Assembly: GCF_043290135.1 (NCBI RefSeq)
Contig: NC_134701.1
Span: forward strand, 9,392,001 to 9,456,000
Direction of reading: 5' to 3'
From: Rhipicephalus microplus
Taxonomy: Eukaryota > Arthropoda > Arachnida > Ixodida > Ixodidae
DNA length: 64,000 bases
Shown one piece after another: positions 48,401 to 59,262 of this stretch (position 1 is its first letter; each line of letters opens with the position of its first letter). The position numbers and the translations under genes are program-made. The notes under the pieces are model-generated. The model saw nothing but the letters and a program-made list of their open reading frames with translations, was not told the DNA's origin and did no database searches.

Positions 48401-49610
48401 TGTTCCGATGGTGGTGAGAGTGGAGCACGACTGTCTCCGTGGCGCAATTGGCTAGCGCGATCGGCTGTTAACTGAAAGGTTGGAGGTTCGAACCCTCCCG
48501 GGAGTGGTGTGTTGCTATTTCTTCTTTAGGCTGATAGCTTTGAAGATATGTTTTGATTGTGGTGAGAGTGGAGCAGGACTGTCTCCATGGCCCAATTGGC
48601 TAGCGCGATCGGCTGTTAACCGAAAGGTTGGAGGTTCGAGCCCACCCGGTGGTGGTGCGGCGCTTTTTTTTCTTTGGGCTGATAGCTTCGAAGATATGTT
48701 CTGATGGTGGTGAGAGTATAGCAGGACTGTCTCCGTGGCACAATTGGCTAGTGCGGTCTGCTGTTAACCGAAATGTTGGAGGTTCGAGCCCTCCAGGGAG
48801 TGCTGTGTTGCTTTTTTTTGCGCTGATAGCTTTGAAGATATGTTCCGATGGTGGTGAGAGTGGAGCACGACTGTCTCCGTGGCGCGATTGGCTAGCGCGA
48901 TGGGCTGTTAACCGAAAGGTTGGAGGTTCGAGCCCACCCGGTGGTGGTGCGGCGCTTTTTTTCCTTTGGGCTGATACCTTTGAAGAAATGTTCAGACGGT
49001 GGTGAGATTGGAGCACGACTGTCTCCGTGGCGCTATTCGCTAGCGCGATCGGCTGTTAACTGAAAGGTTGGAGGTTCGAGCCCTCCCGGGAGTGGTGTGT
49101 TGCTTTTTCTTCTTTAGGCTGATAGCTTTGAAGATATGTTCTGATGGTGGTGAGAGTGGAGCAGGACTGTCTCCGTGGCGCAATTGGCTAGCGCGATCGG
49201 CTGTTAACTGAAAGGTTGGAGGTGCGAGCCCTCCCGGGAGTGATGTGTTGCTACTTCTTCTTTAGGCTGATAGCTTTGAAGATATGTTTTGATTGTGGTG
49301 AGAGCGGAGCAGGACTGTCTCCATGGCCCAATTGGCTAGCGCGATCGGCTGTTAACCGAAAGGTTGGAGGTTCGAGCCCAAACGGTGGTGGTGCGGCGCT
49401 TTTTTTTTCTTTGGGCTGATAGCTTTGAAGATATGGGCTGATTGTGGTGAAAGTGGAGCTGGACTGTCTCCGTTGCGCAATTGGCTAGCGCGATCGGCTG
49501 TTAACCGAAAGGTTGGAGGTTCGAGCCCACCCGGTGGTGGTGCGGCGCTTTTTTTTCTTTGGGCTGATAGCTTTGAAGTTATGTTCCGATGGTGGTGAGA
49601 GTGGAGCACG
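45480..49610 (+). repeat. Right higher-order repeat, copy 1 (~4128 bp, 28 units)
   Basis: Anchors ACCCGCGG at 46,431 and the CCATC family C copy at 46,519 recur 4128 bp later. A private spacer change, GATAGGTTTGAAG near 46,030, also recurs at +4127. Confidence 0.82.
46519..46592 (+). tRNA. Family C tRNA-Asn(GUU), CCATC T stem
   Basis: As 3343 but the T-stem 3' strand is CCATC, which leaves fewer T-stem pairs with GGAGG. This change marks the right-hand higher-order repeat. Confidence 0.68.
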
Positions 49611-50203
49611 ACTGTCTCCGTGGCGCAATTGGCTAGCGCGATCGGCTGTTAACTGAAAGGTTGGAGGTTCGAGCGCTCCCTGGAGTGGTGTGTTGCTATT
49701 TCTTCTTTAGGCTGATAGCTTTGAAGATATGTTTTGATTGTGGTGAGAGTGGAGCAGGACTGTCTCCATGGCCCAATTGGCTAGCGCGATCAGCTGTTAA
49801 CAAAAAGGTTGGAGGTTCGAGCCCACTCGGTGGTGGTGCGGCGCTTTTATTCCTTTGGGCGGATAGCTCTGAAGAAGTGTTCTGACGGTGGTGGGAGTGG
49901 AGCAGAACTGTCTCCGTGGCGCAATCGGCTAGCGCGATGGGATGTTAACCGAAAAGTTGGAGGTTCCAGCCCACCTGGTGGTGGTGCGGCGCTTTTTTTT
50001 CTTTGGGCTGATTTCTTTGAAGATATGTTCTGATGGTGATGATAGTAGAACAGGACTGTCTCCGTGGCGCAATTGGCTAGCGCGATCGGCTGTTAATCAA
50101 AAGGTTGGAGTTTCGAGCCCTCCCAGGAGTGGTGTGTTGCTTTTTTCTTTGCGCTGATAGGTTTGAAGATATGTTCTTATGGTGGTGAGGGTGGAGCACG
50201 ACT

Positions 50204-50277
50204 GTCTCCGTGGCGCAATTGGCTAGCGCGATCGGCTGTTAACTGAAAGGTTGGAGGTTCGAGCCCTCCCGGGAGTG
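50204..50277 (+). tRNA. Family B exemplar, tRNA-Asn(GUU)-like with perfect T stem
   Basis: T arm GGAGG-TTCGAGC-CCTCC pairs perfectly, A and B boxes are intact, and the loop CTGTTAA gives GUU. The acceptor strand CGGGAGT mispairs at C3-A70 and has wobbles at positions 1, 2 and 4. The anticodon stem ATCGG/CTGAA has a G-U pair and A27-A43. The trailer here, GTTTCTGTTTTCTTTG, has only a four-T terminator. Confidence 0.7.
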
Positions 50278-50288
50278 GTGTGTTTCTG

Positions 50289-50292
50289 TTTT
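50289..50292 (+). terminator. Minimal TTTT terminator in family B trailer
   Basis: The longest T run in this trailer is four, the minimum generally needed by Pol III, against 7-11 in family A and C units. Confidence 0.5.
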
Positions 50293-50646
50293 CTTTGCGC
50301 TGATAGCTTTGAAGATATGTTCTGATGGTGGTGAAAGTGGAGCACGACTGTCTCCGTGTCGCAATTGGCTAGCGCGATCGGCTGTTAACTGAAAGGTTGG
50401 AGGTTCGAGCCAACCTGGTGGTGGTGTGGCGCTTTTTTTTTCTTTGGGCGGATAGCTCTGAAGAAATGTTCTGACGGTGGTGAGAGTGGAGCACGACTGT
50501 CTCCGTGGCGCAATTGGCTAGCGCGATCGGCTGTTAACCGAAAGGTGGAGGTTCGAGAACCCGCGGTGGTGGTGCGGCGCTTTTTTTTTCTTTGGGCTGA
50601 TAGCTTTGAAGATATGTTCTGATGGTGGTGAGAGTGGAGCAGGACT

Positions 50647-50720
50647 GTCTCCGTGGCGCAGTTGGCTAGCGCGATTGGCTGTTAACCGAAAGGTTGGAGG
50701 TTTGAGCCCATCCGGGGACG
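50647..50720 (+). tRNA. Family C tRNA-Asn(GUU), CCATC T stem
   Basis: Body identical to 46,519. Confidence 0.68.
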
Positions 50721-53700
50721 GTGTGTCGCTTTTTTTTCTTTGCGCTGATAGCTTTGAAGATATGTTCTGATGGTGGTGAAAGTGGAGCACGACTGTCTCC
50801 GTGGCGCAATTGGCTAGCGCGATCGGCTGTTAACTGAAAGGTTGGAGGTTCGAGCCCTCCCGGGAGTGGTGTGTTTCTGTTTTCTTTGCGCTGATAGCTT
50901 TGAAGATATGTTCTGATGGTGGTGAAAGTGGAGCACGACTGTCTCCGTGTCGCAATTGGCTAGCGCGATCGGCTGTTAACTGAAAGGTTGGAGGTTCGAG
51001 CCAACCTGGTGGTGGTGTGGCGCTTTTTTTTCTTTGGGCGGATAGCTCTGAAGAAATGTTCTGACGGTGGTGAGAGTGGAGCACGACTGTCTCCGTGGCG
51101 CAATTGGCTAGCGCGATCGGCTGTTAACCGAAAGGTTGGAGGTTCGAGCCCTCCCGCGAGTGTTGCGTTGCTTTTTTTTCTTTGGGCTGATAGCTTTGAA
51201 GATATGTTCTGATAGTGGTGAGAGTAGAGCACGACTGTTTTTGTGGCGCAATTGGCTAGCGCGATTGGCTGTTAACCGAAAGGTGGAGGTTATAGCCCAC
51301 CCGGGAATGGCGTGTTGCTTTTTGCTTTGCGCGGATAGCTTTGGAGAAATGTTCTGACGGTGGTGAGATTGGAGCACGACTGTCTCCGTGGCGCAATTGG
51401 CTAGTGCGGTCTGCTGTTAACCGAAAGGTTGGAGGTTCGAGCCCTCCTGGGGGTGCTCTGTTGCTTGTTTTTGCGCTGATAGCTTTGAAGAAATGTTCCG
51501 ATGGTGGTGAGAGTGGAGCACGACTGTCTCCGTGGCGCAATTGGCTAGCGCGATGGGCTGTTAACCGAAAGGTTGGAGGTTCGAGCCCACCCGGTGGTGG
51601 TGCGGCGCTTTTTTTTCTTTGGGCTGATAGCCCTGAAGAAATGTTCTGACGGTGGTGAGAGTGGAGCACGACTGTCTCCGTGGCGCTATTCGTTAGCACG
51701 ATCGGCTGTTAACTGAAAGGTTGGAGGTTCGAGCCCTCCCGGGAATGGTGTGTTTCTGTTTTCTTTGCGCTGATAGCTTTGAAGATATGTTCTGATGGTG
51801 GTGAGAGTGGAGCAGGACTGTCTCCGTGGCGCAATTGGCTAGCGCGATCGGCTGTTAACTGAAAGCTTGGAGGTTCGAGCCCTCCCGGGAGTGATGTGTT
51901 GCTATTTCTTCTTTAGGCTGATAGCTTTGAAGATATGTTTTGATTGTGGTGAGAGTGGAGCAGGACTGTCTCCATGGCCCAATTGGCTAGCGCGATCGGC
52001 TGTTAACCGAAAGGTTGGAGGTTCGAGCCCACCCGGTGGTGGTGCGGCGCTTTTTTTCCTTTGGGCTGATAGCTCTGAAGAAATGTTCTGACGGTGGTGA
52101 GAGTGGAGCACGACTGTCTCCGTGGCTCTATTCGCTAGCGCGATCGGCTGTTAACTGAAAGGTTGGAGGCTCGAGCCCTCCCGGGAGTGGTGTGTTGCTT
52201 TTTCTTCTTTAGGCTGATAGCTTTGAAGATATGTTCTGATGGTGGTGAGAGTGGAGCAAGACTGTCTCCGTGGCGCAATTGGCTAGCGCGATCGGCTGTT
52301 AACTGAAAGGTTGGAGGTTCGAGCCCTCCCGGGAATGGTGTGTTTCTGTTTTCTTTGCGCTGATAGCTTTGAAGATATGTTCTGATGGTGGTGAGAGTGG
52401 AGCAGGACTGTCTCCGTGGCGCAATTGGCTAGCGCGATCGGCTGTTAACTGAAAGCTTGGAGGTTCGAGCCCTCCCGGGAGTGATGTGTTGCTATTTCTT
52501 CTTTAGGCTGATAGCTTTGAAGATATGTTTTGATTGTGGTGAGAGTGGAGCAGGACTGTCTCCATGGCCCAATTGGCTAGCGCGATCGGCTGTTAACCGA
52601 AAGGTTGGAGGTTCGAGCCCACCCGGGAGTGGTGTGTTGCTATTTCTTCTTTAGGCTGATAGCTTTGAAGATATGTTTTGATTGTGGTGAGAGTGGAGCA
52701 GGACTGTCTCCATGGCCCAATTGGCTAGCGCGATCGGCTGTTAACCGAAAGGTTGGAGGTTCGAGCCCACCCGGTGGTGGTGCGGCGCTTTTTTTTCTTT
52801 GGGCTGATAGCTTTGAAGTTATGTTCCGATGGTGGTGAGAGTGGAGCACGACTGTCTCCGTGGCGCAATTGGCTAGCGCGATCGGCTGTCAACTGAAAGG
52901 TTGGAGGTTCGAACCCTCCCGGGAGTGGTGTGTTGCTATTTCTTCTTTAGGCTGATAGCTTTGAACATATGTTTTGATTGTGGTGAGAGTGGAGCAGGAC
53001 TGTCTCCATGGCCCAATTGGCTAGCGCGATCGGCTGTTAACCGAAAGGTTGGAGGTTCGAGCCCACCCGGTGGTGGTGCGGCGCTTTTTTTTCTTTGGGC
53101 TGATAGCTTCGAAGATATGTTCTGATGGTGGTGAGAGTATAGCAGGACTGTCTCCGTGGCACAATTGGCTAGTGCGGTCTGCTGTTAACCGAAATGTTGG
53201 AGGTTCGAGCCCTCCAGGGAGTGCTGTGTTGCTTTTTTTGCGCTGATAGCTTTGAAGATATGTTCCGATGGTGGTGAGAGTGGAGCACGACTGTCTCCGT
53301 GGCGCGATTGGCTAGCGCGATGGGCTGTTAACCGAAAGGTTGGAGGTTCGAGCACACCCGGTGGTGGTGCGGCGCTTTTTTTCCTTTGGGCTGATAGCTT
53401 TGAAGAAATGTTCTGACGGTGGTGAGATTGGAGCACGACTGTCTCCGTGGCGCTATTCGCTAGCGCGATCGGCTGTTAACTGAAAGGTTGGAGGTTCGAG
53501 CCCTCCCGGGAGTGGTGTGTTGCTTTTTCTTCTTTAGGCTGATAGCTTTGAAGATATGTTCTGATGGTGGTGAGAGTGGAGCAGGACTGTCTCCGTGGCG
53601 CAATTGGCTAGCGCGATCGGCTGTTAACTGAAAGGTTGGAGGTTCGAGCCCTCCCGGGAGTGATGTGTTGCTACTTCTTCTTTAGGCTGATAGCTTTGAA

Positions 53701-55066
53701 GATATGTTTTGATTGTGGTGAGAGCGGAGCAGGACTGTCTCCATGGCCCAATTGGCTAGCGCGATCGGCTGTTAACCGAAAGGTTGGAGGTTCGAGCCCA
53801 AACGGTGGTGGTGCGGCGCTTTTTTTTTCTTTGGGCTGATAGCTTTGAAGATATGGGCTGATTGTGGTGAAAGTGGAGCTGGACTGTCTCCGTTGCGCAA
53901 TTGGCTAGCGCGATCGGCTGTTAACCGAAAGGTTGGAGGTTCGAGCCCACCCGGTGGTGGTGCGGCGCTTTTTTTTCTTTGGGCTGATAGCTTTGAAGTT
54001 ATGTTCCGATGGTGGTGAGAGTGGAGCACGACTGTCTCCGTGGCGCAATTGGCTAGCGCGATCGGCTGTTAACTGAAAGGTTGGAGGTTCGAGCGCTCCC
54101 TGGAGTGGTGTGTTGCTATTTCTTCTTTAGGCTGATAGCTTTGAAGATATGTTTTGATTGTGGTGAGAGTGGAGCAGGACTGTCTCCATGGCCCAATTGG
54201 CTAGCGCGATCAGCTGTTAACAAAAAGGTTGGAGGTTCGAGCCCACTCGGTGGTGGTGCGGCGCTTTTATTCCTTTGGGCGGATAGCTCTGAAGAAGTGT
54301 TCTGACGGTGGTGGGAGTGGAGCAGAACTGTCTCCGTGGCGCAATCGGCTAGCGCGATGGGATGTTAACCGAAAAGTTGGAGGTTCGAGCCCACCTGGTG
54401 GTGGTGCGGCGCTTTTTTTTTCTTTGGGCTGATTTCTTTGAAGATATGTTCTGATGGTGATGATAGTAGAACAGGACTGTCTCCGTGGCGCAATTGGCTA
54501 GCGCGATCGGCTGTTAATCGAAAGGTTGGAGTTTCGAGCCCTCCCAGGAGTGGTGTGTTGCTTTTTTCTTTGCGCTGATAGGTTTGAAGATATGTTCTTA
54601 TGGTGGTGAGGGTGGAGCACGACTGTCTCCGTGGCGCAATTGGCTAGCGCGATCGGCTGTTAACTGAAAGGTTGGAGGTTCGAGCCCTCCCGGGAGTGGT
54701 GTGTTTCTGTTTTCTTTGCGCTGATAGCTTTGAAGATATGTTCTGATGGTGGTGAAAGTGGAGCACGACTGTCTCCGTGTCGCAATTGGCTAGCGCGATC
54801 GGCTGTTAACTGAAAGGTTGGAGGTTCGAGCCAACCTGGTGGTGGTGTGGCGCTTTTTTTTCTTTGGGCGGATAGCTCTGAAGAAATGTTCTGACGGTGG
54901 TGAGAGTGGAGCACGACTGTCTCCGTGGCGCAATTGGCTAGCGCGATCGGCTGTTAACCGAAAGGTGGAGGTTCGAGAACCCGCGGTGGTGGTGCGGCGC
55001 TTTTTTTTTCTTTGGGCTGATAGCTTTGAAGATATGTTCTGATGGTGGTGAGAGTGGAGCAGGACT

Positions 55067-55140
55067 GTCTCCGTGGCGCAGTTGGCTAGCGCGATTGGCT
55101 GTTAACCGAAAGGTTGGAGGTTTGAGCCCATCCGGGGACG
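55067..55140 (+). tRNA. Family C tRNA-Asn(GUU), CCATC T stem
   Basis: Body identical to 46,519; its duplicate is at 59,189. Confidence 0.68.
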
Positions 55141-58100
55141 GTGTGTCGCTTTTTTTTCTTTGCGCTGATAGCTTTGAAGATATGTTCTGATGGTGGTGAA
55201 AGTGGAGCACGACTGTCTCCGTGGCGCAATTGGCTAGCGCGATCGGCTGTTAACTGAAAGGTTGGAGGTTCGAGCCCTCCCGGGAGTGGTGTGTTTCTGT
55301 TTTCTTTGCGCTGATAGCTTTGAAGATATGTTCTGATGGTGGTGAAAGTGGAGCACGACTGTCTCCGTGTCGCAATTGGCTAGCGCGATCGGCTGTTAAC
55401 TGAAAGGTTGGAGGTTCGAGCCAACCTGGTGGTGGTGTGGCGCTTTTTTTTTCTTTGGGCGGATAGCTCTGAAGAAATGTTCTGACGGTGGTGAGAGTGG
55501 AGCACGACTGTCTCCGTGGCGCAATTGGCTAGCGCGATCGGCTGTTAACCGAAAGGTTGGAGGTTCGAGCCCTCCCGCGAGTGTTGTGTTGCTTTTTTTT
55601 CTTTGGGCTGATAGCTTTGAAGATATGTTCTGATAGTGGTGAGAGTAGAGCACGACTGTTTTTGTGGCGCAATTGGCTAGCGCGATTGGCTGTTAACCGA
55701 AAGGTGGAGGTTATAGCCCACCCGGGAATGGCGTGTTGCTTTTTGCTTTGCGCGGATAGCTTTGGAGAAATGTTCTGACGGTGGTGAGATTGGAGCACGA
55801 CTGTCTCTGTGGCGCAATTGGCTAGTGCGGTCTGCTGTTAACCGAAAGGTTGGAGGTTCGAGCCCTCCTGGGAGTGCTGTGTTGCTTGTTTTTGCGCTGA
55901 TAGCTTTGAAGATATGTTCCGATGGTGGTGAGAGTGGAGCACGACTGTCTCCGTGGCGCAATTGGCTAGCGCGATGGGCTGTTAACCGAAAGGTTGGAGG
56001 TTCGAGCCCACCCGGTGGTGGTGCGGCGCTTTTTTTTCTTTGGGCTGATAGCTCTGAAGAAATGTTCTGACGGTGGTGAGAGTGGAGCACGACTGTCTCC
56101 GTGGCGCTATTCGTTAGCACGATCGGCTGTTAACTGAAAGGTTGGAGGTTCGAGCCCTCCCGGGAGTGGTGTGTTGCTTTTTCTTCTTTAGGCTGATAGC
56201 TTTGAAGATATGTTCTGATGGTGGTGAGAGTGGAGCAGGACTGTCTCCGTGGCGCAATTGGCTAGCGCGATCGGCTGTTAACTGAAAGGTTGGATTTTCG
56301 AGCCCTCCCGGGATTGATGTGTTGCTATTTCTTCTTTAGGCTGGTAGCTTTGAAGATATGTTTTGATTGTGGTGAGAGTGGAGCAGGACTGTCTCCATGG
56401 CCCAATTGGCTAGCGCGATCGGCTGTTACCCGAAAGGTTGGAGGTTCGAGCCCAAACGGTGGTGGTGCAGCGCTTTTTTTTCTTTGGGCTGATAGCTTTG
56501 AAGATATGTGCTGATGGTGGTGAGAGTGGAGCAGGACTGTCTCCGTGGCGCTATTCGCTAGCGCGATCGGCTGTTAACTGAAAGGTTGGAGGTTCGAGCA
56601 ATCCCGGGAGTGGTGTGTTGCTTTTTCTTCTTTAGGCTGATAGCTTTGAAGATATGTTCTGATGGTGGTGAGAGTGGAGCAGGACTGTCTCCGTGGCGCA
56701 ATTGGTTAGCGCAATCGGCTGTTAACTGAAAGGTTGGAGGTTCCAGCCCTCCCGGGAGTGGTGTGTTGCTATTTCTTCTTTAGGCTGATAGCTTTGAAGA
56801 TATGTTTTGATTGTGGTGAGAGTAGAGCAGGACTGTCTCCGTGGCGCAATCGGCTAGCGCGATCGGCTGTTAACCGAAAGGTTGGAGGTTCGAGCCCACC
56901 CAGTGGTGGTGCGGCGCTTTTTTTTCTTTGGTCTGATAGCTTTGAAGATATGTTCCGATGGTGGTGAGAGTGGAGCACGACTGTCTCCGTGGCGCAGTTG
57001 GCTAGCGCGATGGGCTGTTAACCGAAAGGTTGGAGGTTCGAGCCCACCCGGTGGTGGTGCGGCGCTTTTTTTCCTTTGGGCTGATAGCTCTGAAGAAATG
57101 TTATGACGGTGGTGAGAGTGGAGCACGACTGTCTCCGTGGCGCTATTCGCTAGCGCGATCGGCTGTTAACTGAAAGGTTGGAGGTTCGAGCAATCCCGGG
57201 AGTGGTGTGTTGCTTTTTCTTCTTTAGGCTGATAGCTTTGAAGATATGTTCTGATGGTGGTGAGAGTGGAGCAGGACTGTCTCCGTGGCGCAATTGGTTA
57301 GCGCAATCGGCTGTTAACTGAAAGGTTGGAGGTTCCAGCCCTCCCGGGAGTGGTGTGTTGCTATTTCTTCTTTAGGCTGATAGCTTTGAAGATATGTTTT
57401 GATTGTGGTGAGAGTGGAGCAGGACTGTCTCCGTGGCGCAATCGCCTAGCGCGATGGGCTGTTAACCGAAAAGTTGGAGGTTCGAGCCCACCTGGTGGTG
57501 GTGCGGCGCTTTTTTTTTCTTTGGGCTAATTTCTTTGAAGATATGTTCTGATGGTGATGAGAGTAGAACAGGACTGTCTCCGTGGCGCAATTGGCTAGCG
57601 CGATCGGCTGTTAATCGAAAGGTTGGAGTTTCGAGCCCTCCCGGGAGTGGTGTGTTGCTTTTTTTTTTGCGCTGATAGCTTTGAAGATATGTTCTGATGG
57701 TGGTGAAAGTGCAGCACGACTGTCTCCGTGGCGCAATTGGCTAGCGCGATCGGCTGTTAACTGAAAGGTTGGAGGTTCGAGCCAACCTGGTGGTGGTGTG
57801 GCGCTTTTTTTTCTTTGGGCGGATAGCTCTGAAGAAATGTTCTGACGGGGGTGAGAGTGGAGCACGACTGTCTCCGTGGCGCAATTGGCTAGCGCGATCG
57901 GCTGTTAACCGAAAGGTTGGAGGTTCGAGCCCTCCCGCGAGTGTTGTGTTGCTTTTTTTTCTTTGGGCTGATAGCTTTGAAGATATGTTCTGATGGTGGT
58001 GAGAGTAGAGCACGACTGTTTTTGTGGCGCAATTGGCTGGCGCGATTGGCTGTTAACCGAAAGGTGGAGGTTCGAGCCCACCCGGGAGTGGCGTGTTGCT

Positions 58101-58600
58101 TTTTGCTTTGCGCGGATAGCTTTGGAGAAATGTTCTGACGGTGGTGAGATTGGAGCACGACTGTCTCCGTGGCGCAATTGGCTAGCACGTTCGGCTGTTA
58201 ACACAAAGGTTGGTGGTTCGAGCCCACGCGGTGGTGGTGTGGTGCTTTTTATTTTTTGACTGATAGCTTCGAAGATATGTTCTGATGGTGGTGAGAGTGG
58301 TGCAGGTCTGTCTCCGTGGCGCAATTGGCTAGCGCCATCGGCTGTTCACAGAAAAGTAGGAGATTCGAGCCCACCCCGTGGTGGTGCGGCGCTTTTTTAC
58401 TTTGGGCTGATAGCTTTGAAGATATGTTCTGATGGTGGTGAGAGTGGACAGGAGTGTCTCCGTGGCGCAGTTGGCTAGCGGGATCGGCTGTTAATCAAAA
58501 GGTTGGAGTTTCGAGCCCTCCCGGGAGTGGTGTGTTGCTTTTTCTTTGCGCTGATAGCTTTGAAGATATGTTCTGATGGTGATGAGAGTGGAGCAGGACT

Positions 58601-58674
58601 GTCTCCGTGGCGCAATTGGCTAGCGCGATGGGCTAATAAGCAAATGGTTGGAGATTCGAGCCCTCCCGGGAGTG
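58601..58674 (+). pseudogene. Copy with AAT anticodon and broken stem
   Basis: The loop reads CTAATAA (triplet AAT, Ile type) and the stem ATGGG/GCAAA pairs badly. The acceptor is of family B. It is duplicated at 62,723. Confidence 0.8.
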
Positions 58675-58746
58675 GTGTGTTGCTTTTTTCTTTGCGCTGA
58701 TAGCTTTGAAGATATGTTCTGATGGTGGTGAGGGTGGAGGACGACT

Positions 58747-58820
58747 GTCTCTGTGGCGCAATTGGCTAGCGCGATCGGCTGTTAACCGAAAGGTTGGAGG
58801 TTCGAGCCCTCCCGGGAGTG
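58747..58820 (+). tRNA. Recombinant copy at the 4122-bp duplication junction
   Basis: Up to about 58,794 it matches the copy at 62,869 (GTCTCTG, CCGAAAGGT); beyond that it matches the family B copy 4122 bp to its left (TTCGAGCCCTCC, CGGGAGT). The crossover therefore lies in the variable-loop region. The product is a well-formed member: GTT, TTCGAGC, perfect GGAGG/CCTCC T stem, stem ATCGG/CCGAA. Confidence 0.78.
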
Positions 58821-59188
58821 GTGTGTTTCTGTTTTCTTTGCGCTGATAGCTTTGAAGATATGTTCTGATGGTGGTGAAAGTGGAGCACGACTGTCTCCGT
58901 GTCGCAATTGGCTAGCGCGATCGGCTGTTAACTGAAAGGTTGGAGGTTCGAGCCAACCTGGTGGTGGTGTGGCGCTTTTTTTTCTTTGGGCGGATAGCTC
59001 TGAAGAAATGTTCTGACGGTGGTGAGAGTGGAGCACGACTGTCTCCGTGGCGCAATTGGCTAGCGCGATCGGCTGTTAACCGAAAGGTGGAGGTTCGAGA
59101 ACCCGCGGTGGTGGTGCGGCGCTTTTTTTTTCTTTGGGCTGATAGCTTTGAAGATATGTTCTGATGGTGGTGAGAGTGGAGCAGGACT

Positions 59189-59262
59189 GTCTCCGTGGCG
59201 CAGTTGGCTAGCGCGATTGGCTGTTAACCGAAAGGTTGGAGGTTTGAGCCCATCCGGGGACG
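59189..59262 (+). tRNA. Family C tRNA-Asn(GUU), CCATC T stem
   Basis: Duplicate of 55,067. Confidence 0.68.

Larger units (their letters stand above)
49611..54030 (+). repeat. Right higher-order repeat, copy 2 (~4420 bp, 30 units)
   Basis: Anchors at 50,559 and 50,647. Two extra units near 52,270-52,620 make this copy 292-294 bp longer than its neighbours; they repeat the preceding unit order, including a second GGGAATGG-trailer unit. Confidence 0.82.
54671..58792 (+). repeat. 4122-bp tandem duplication, left copy (28 units)
   Basis: Matches 58,793-62,914 base for base apart from scattered differences, for example GGATTTTCGAG at about 56,291 against GGAGGTTCGAG, CTCTGTGG at about 55,806 against CTCCGTGG, and GTGCAGC at 56,466 against GTGCGGC. 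This is the youngest large duplication in the window. Confidence 0.9.
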
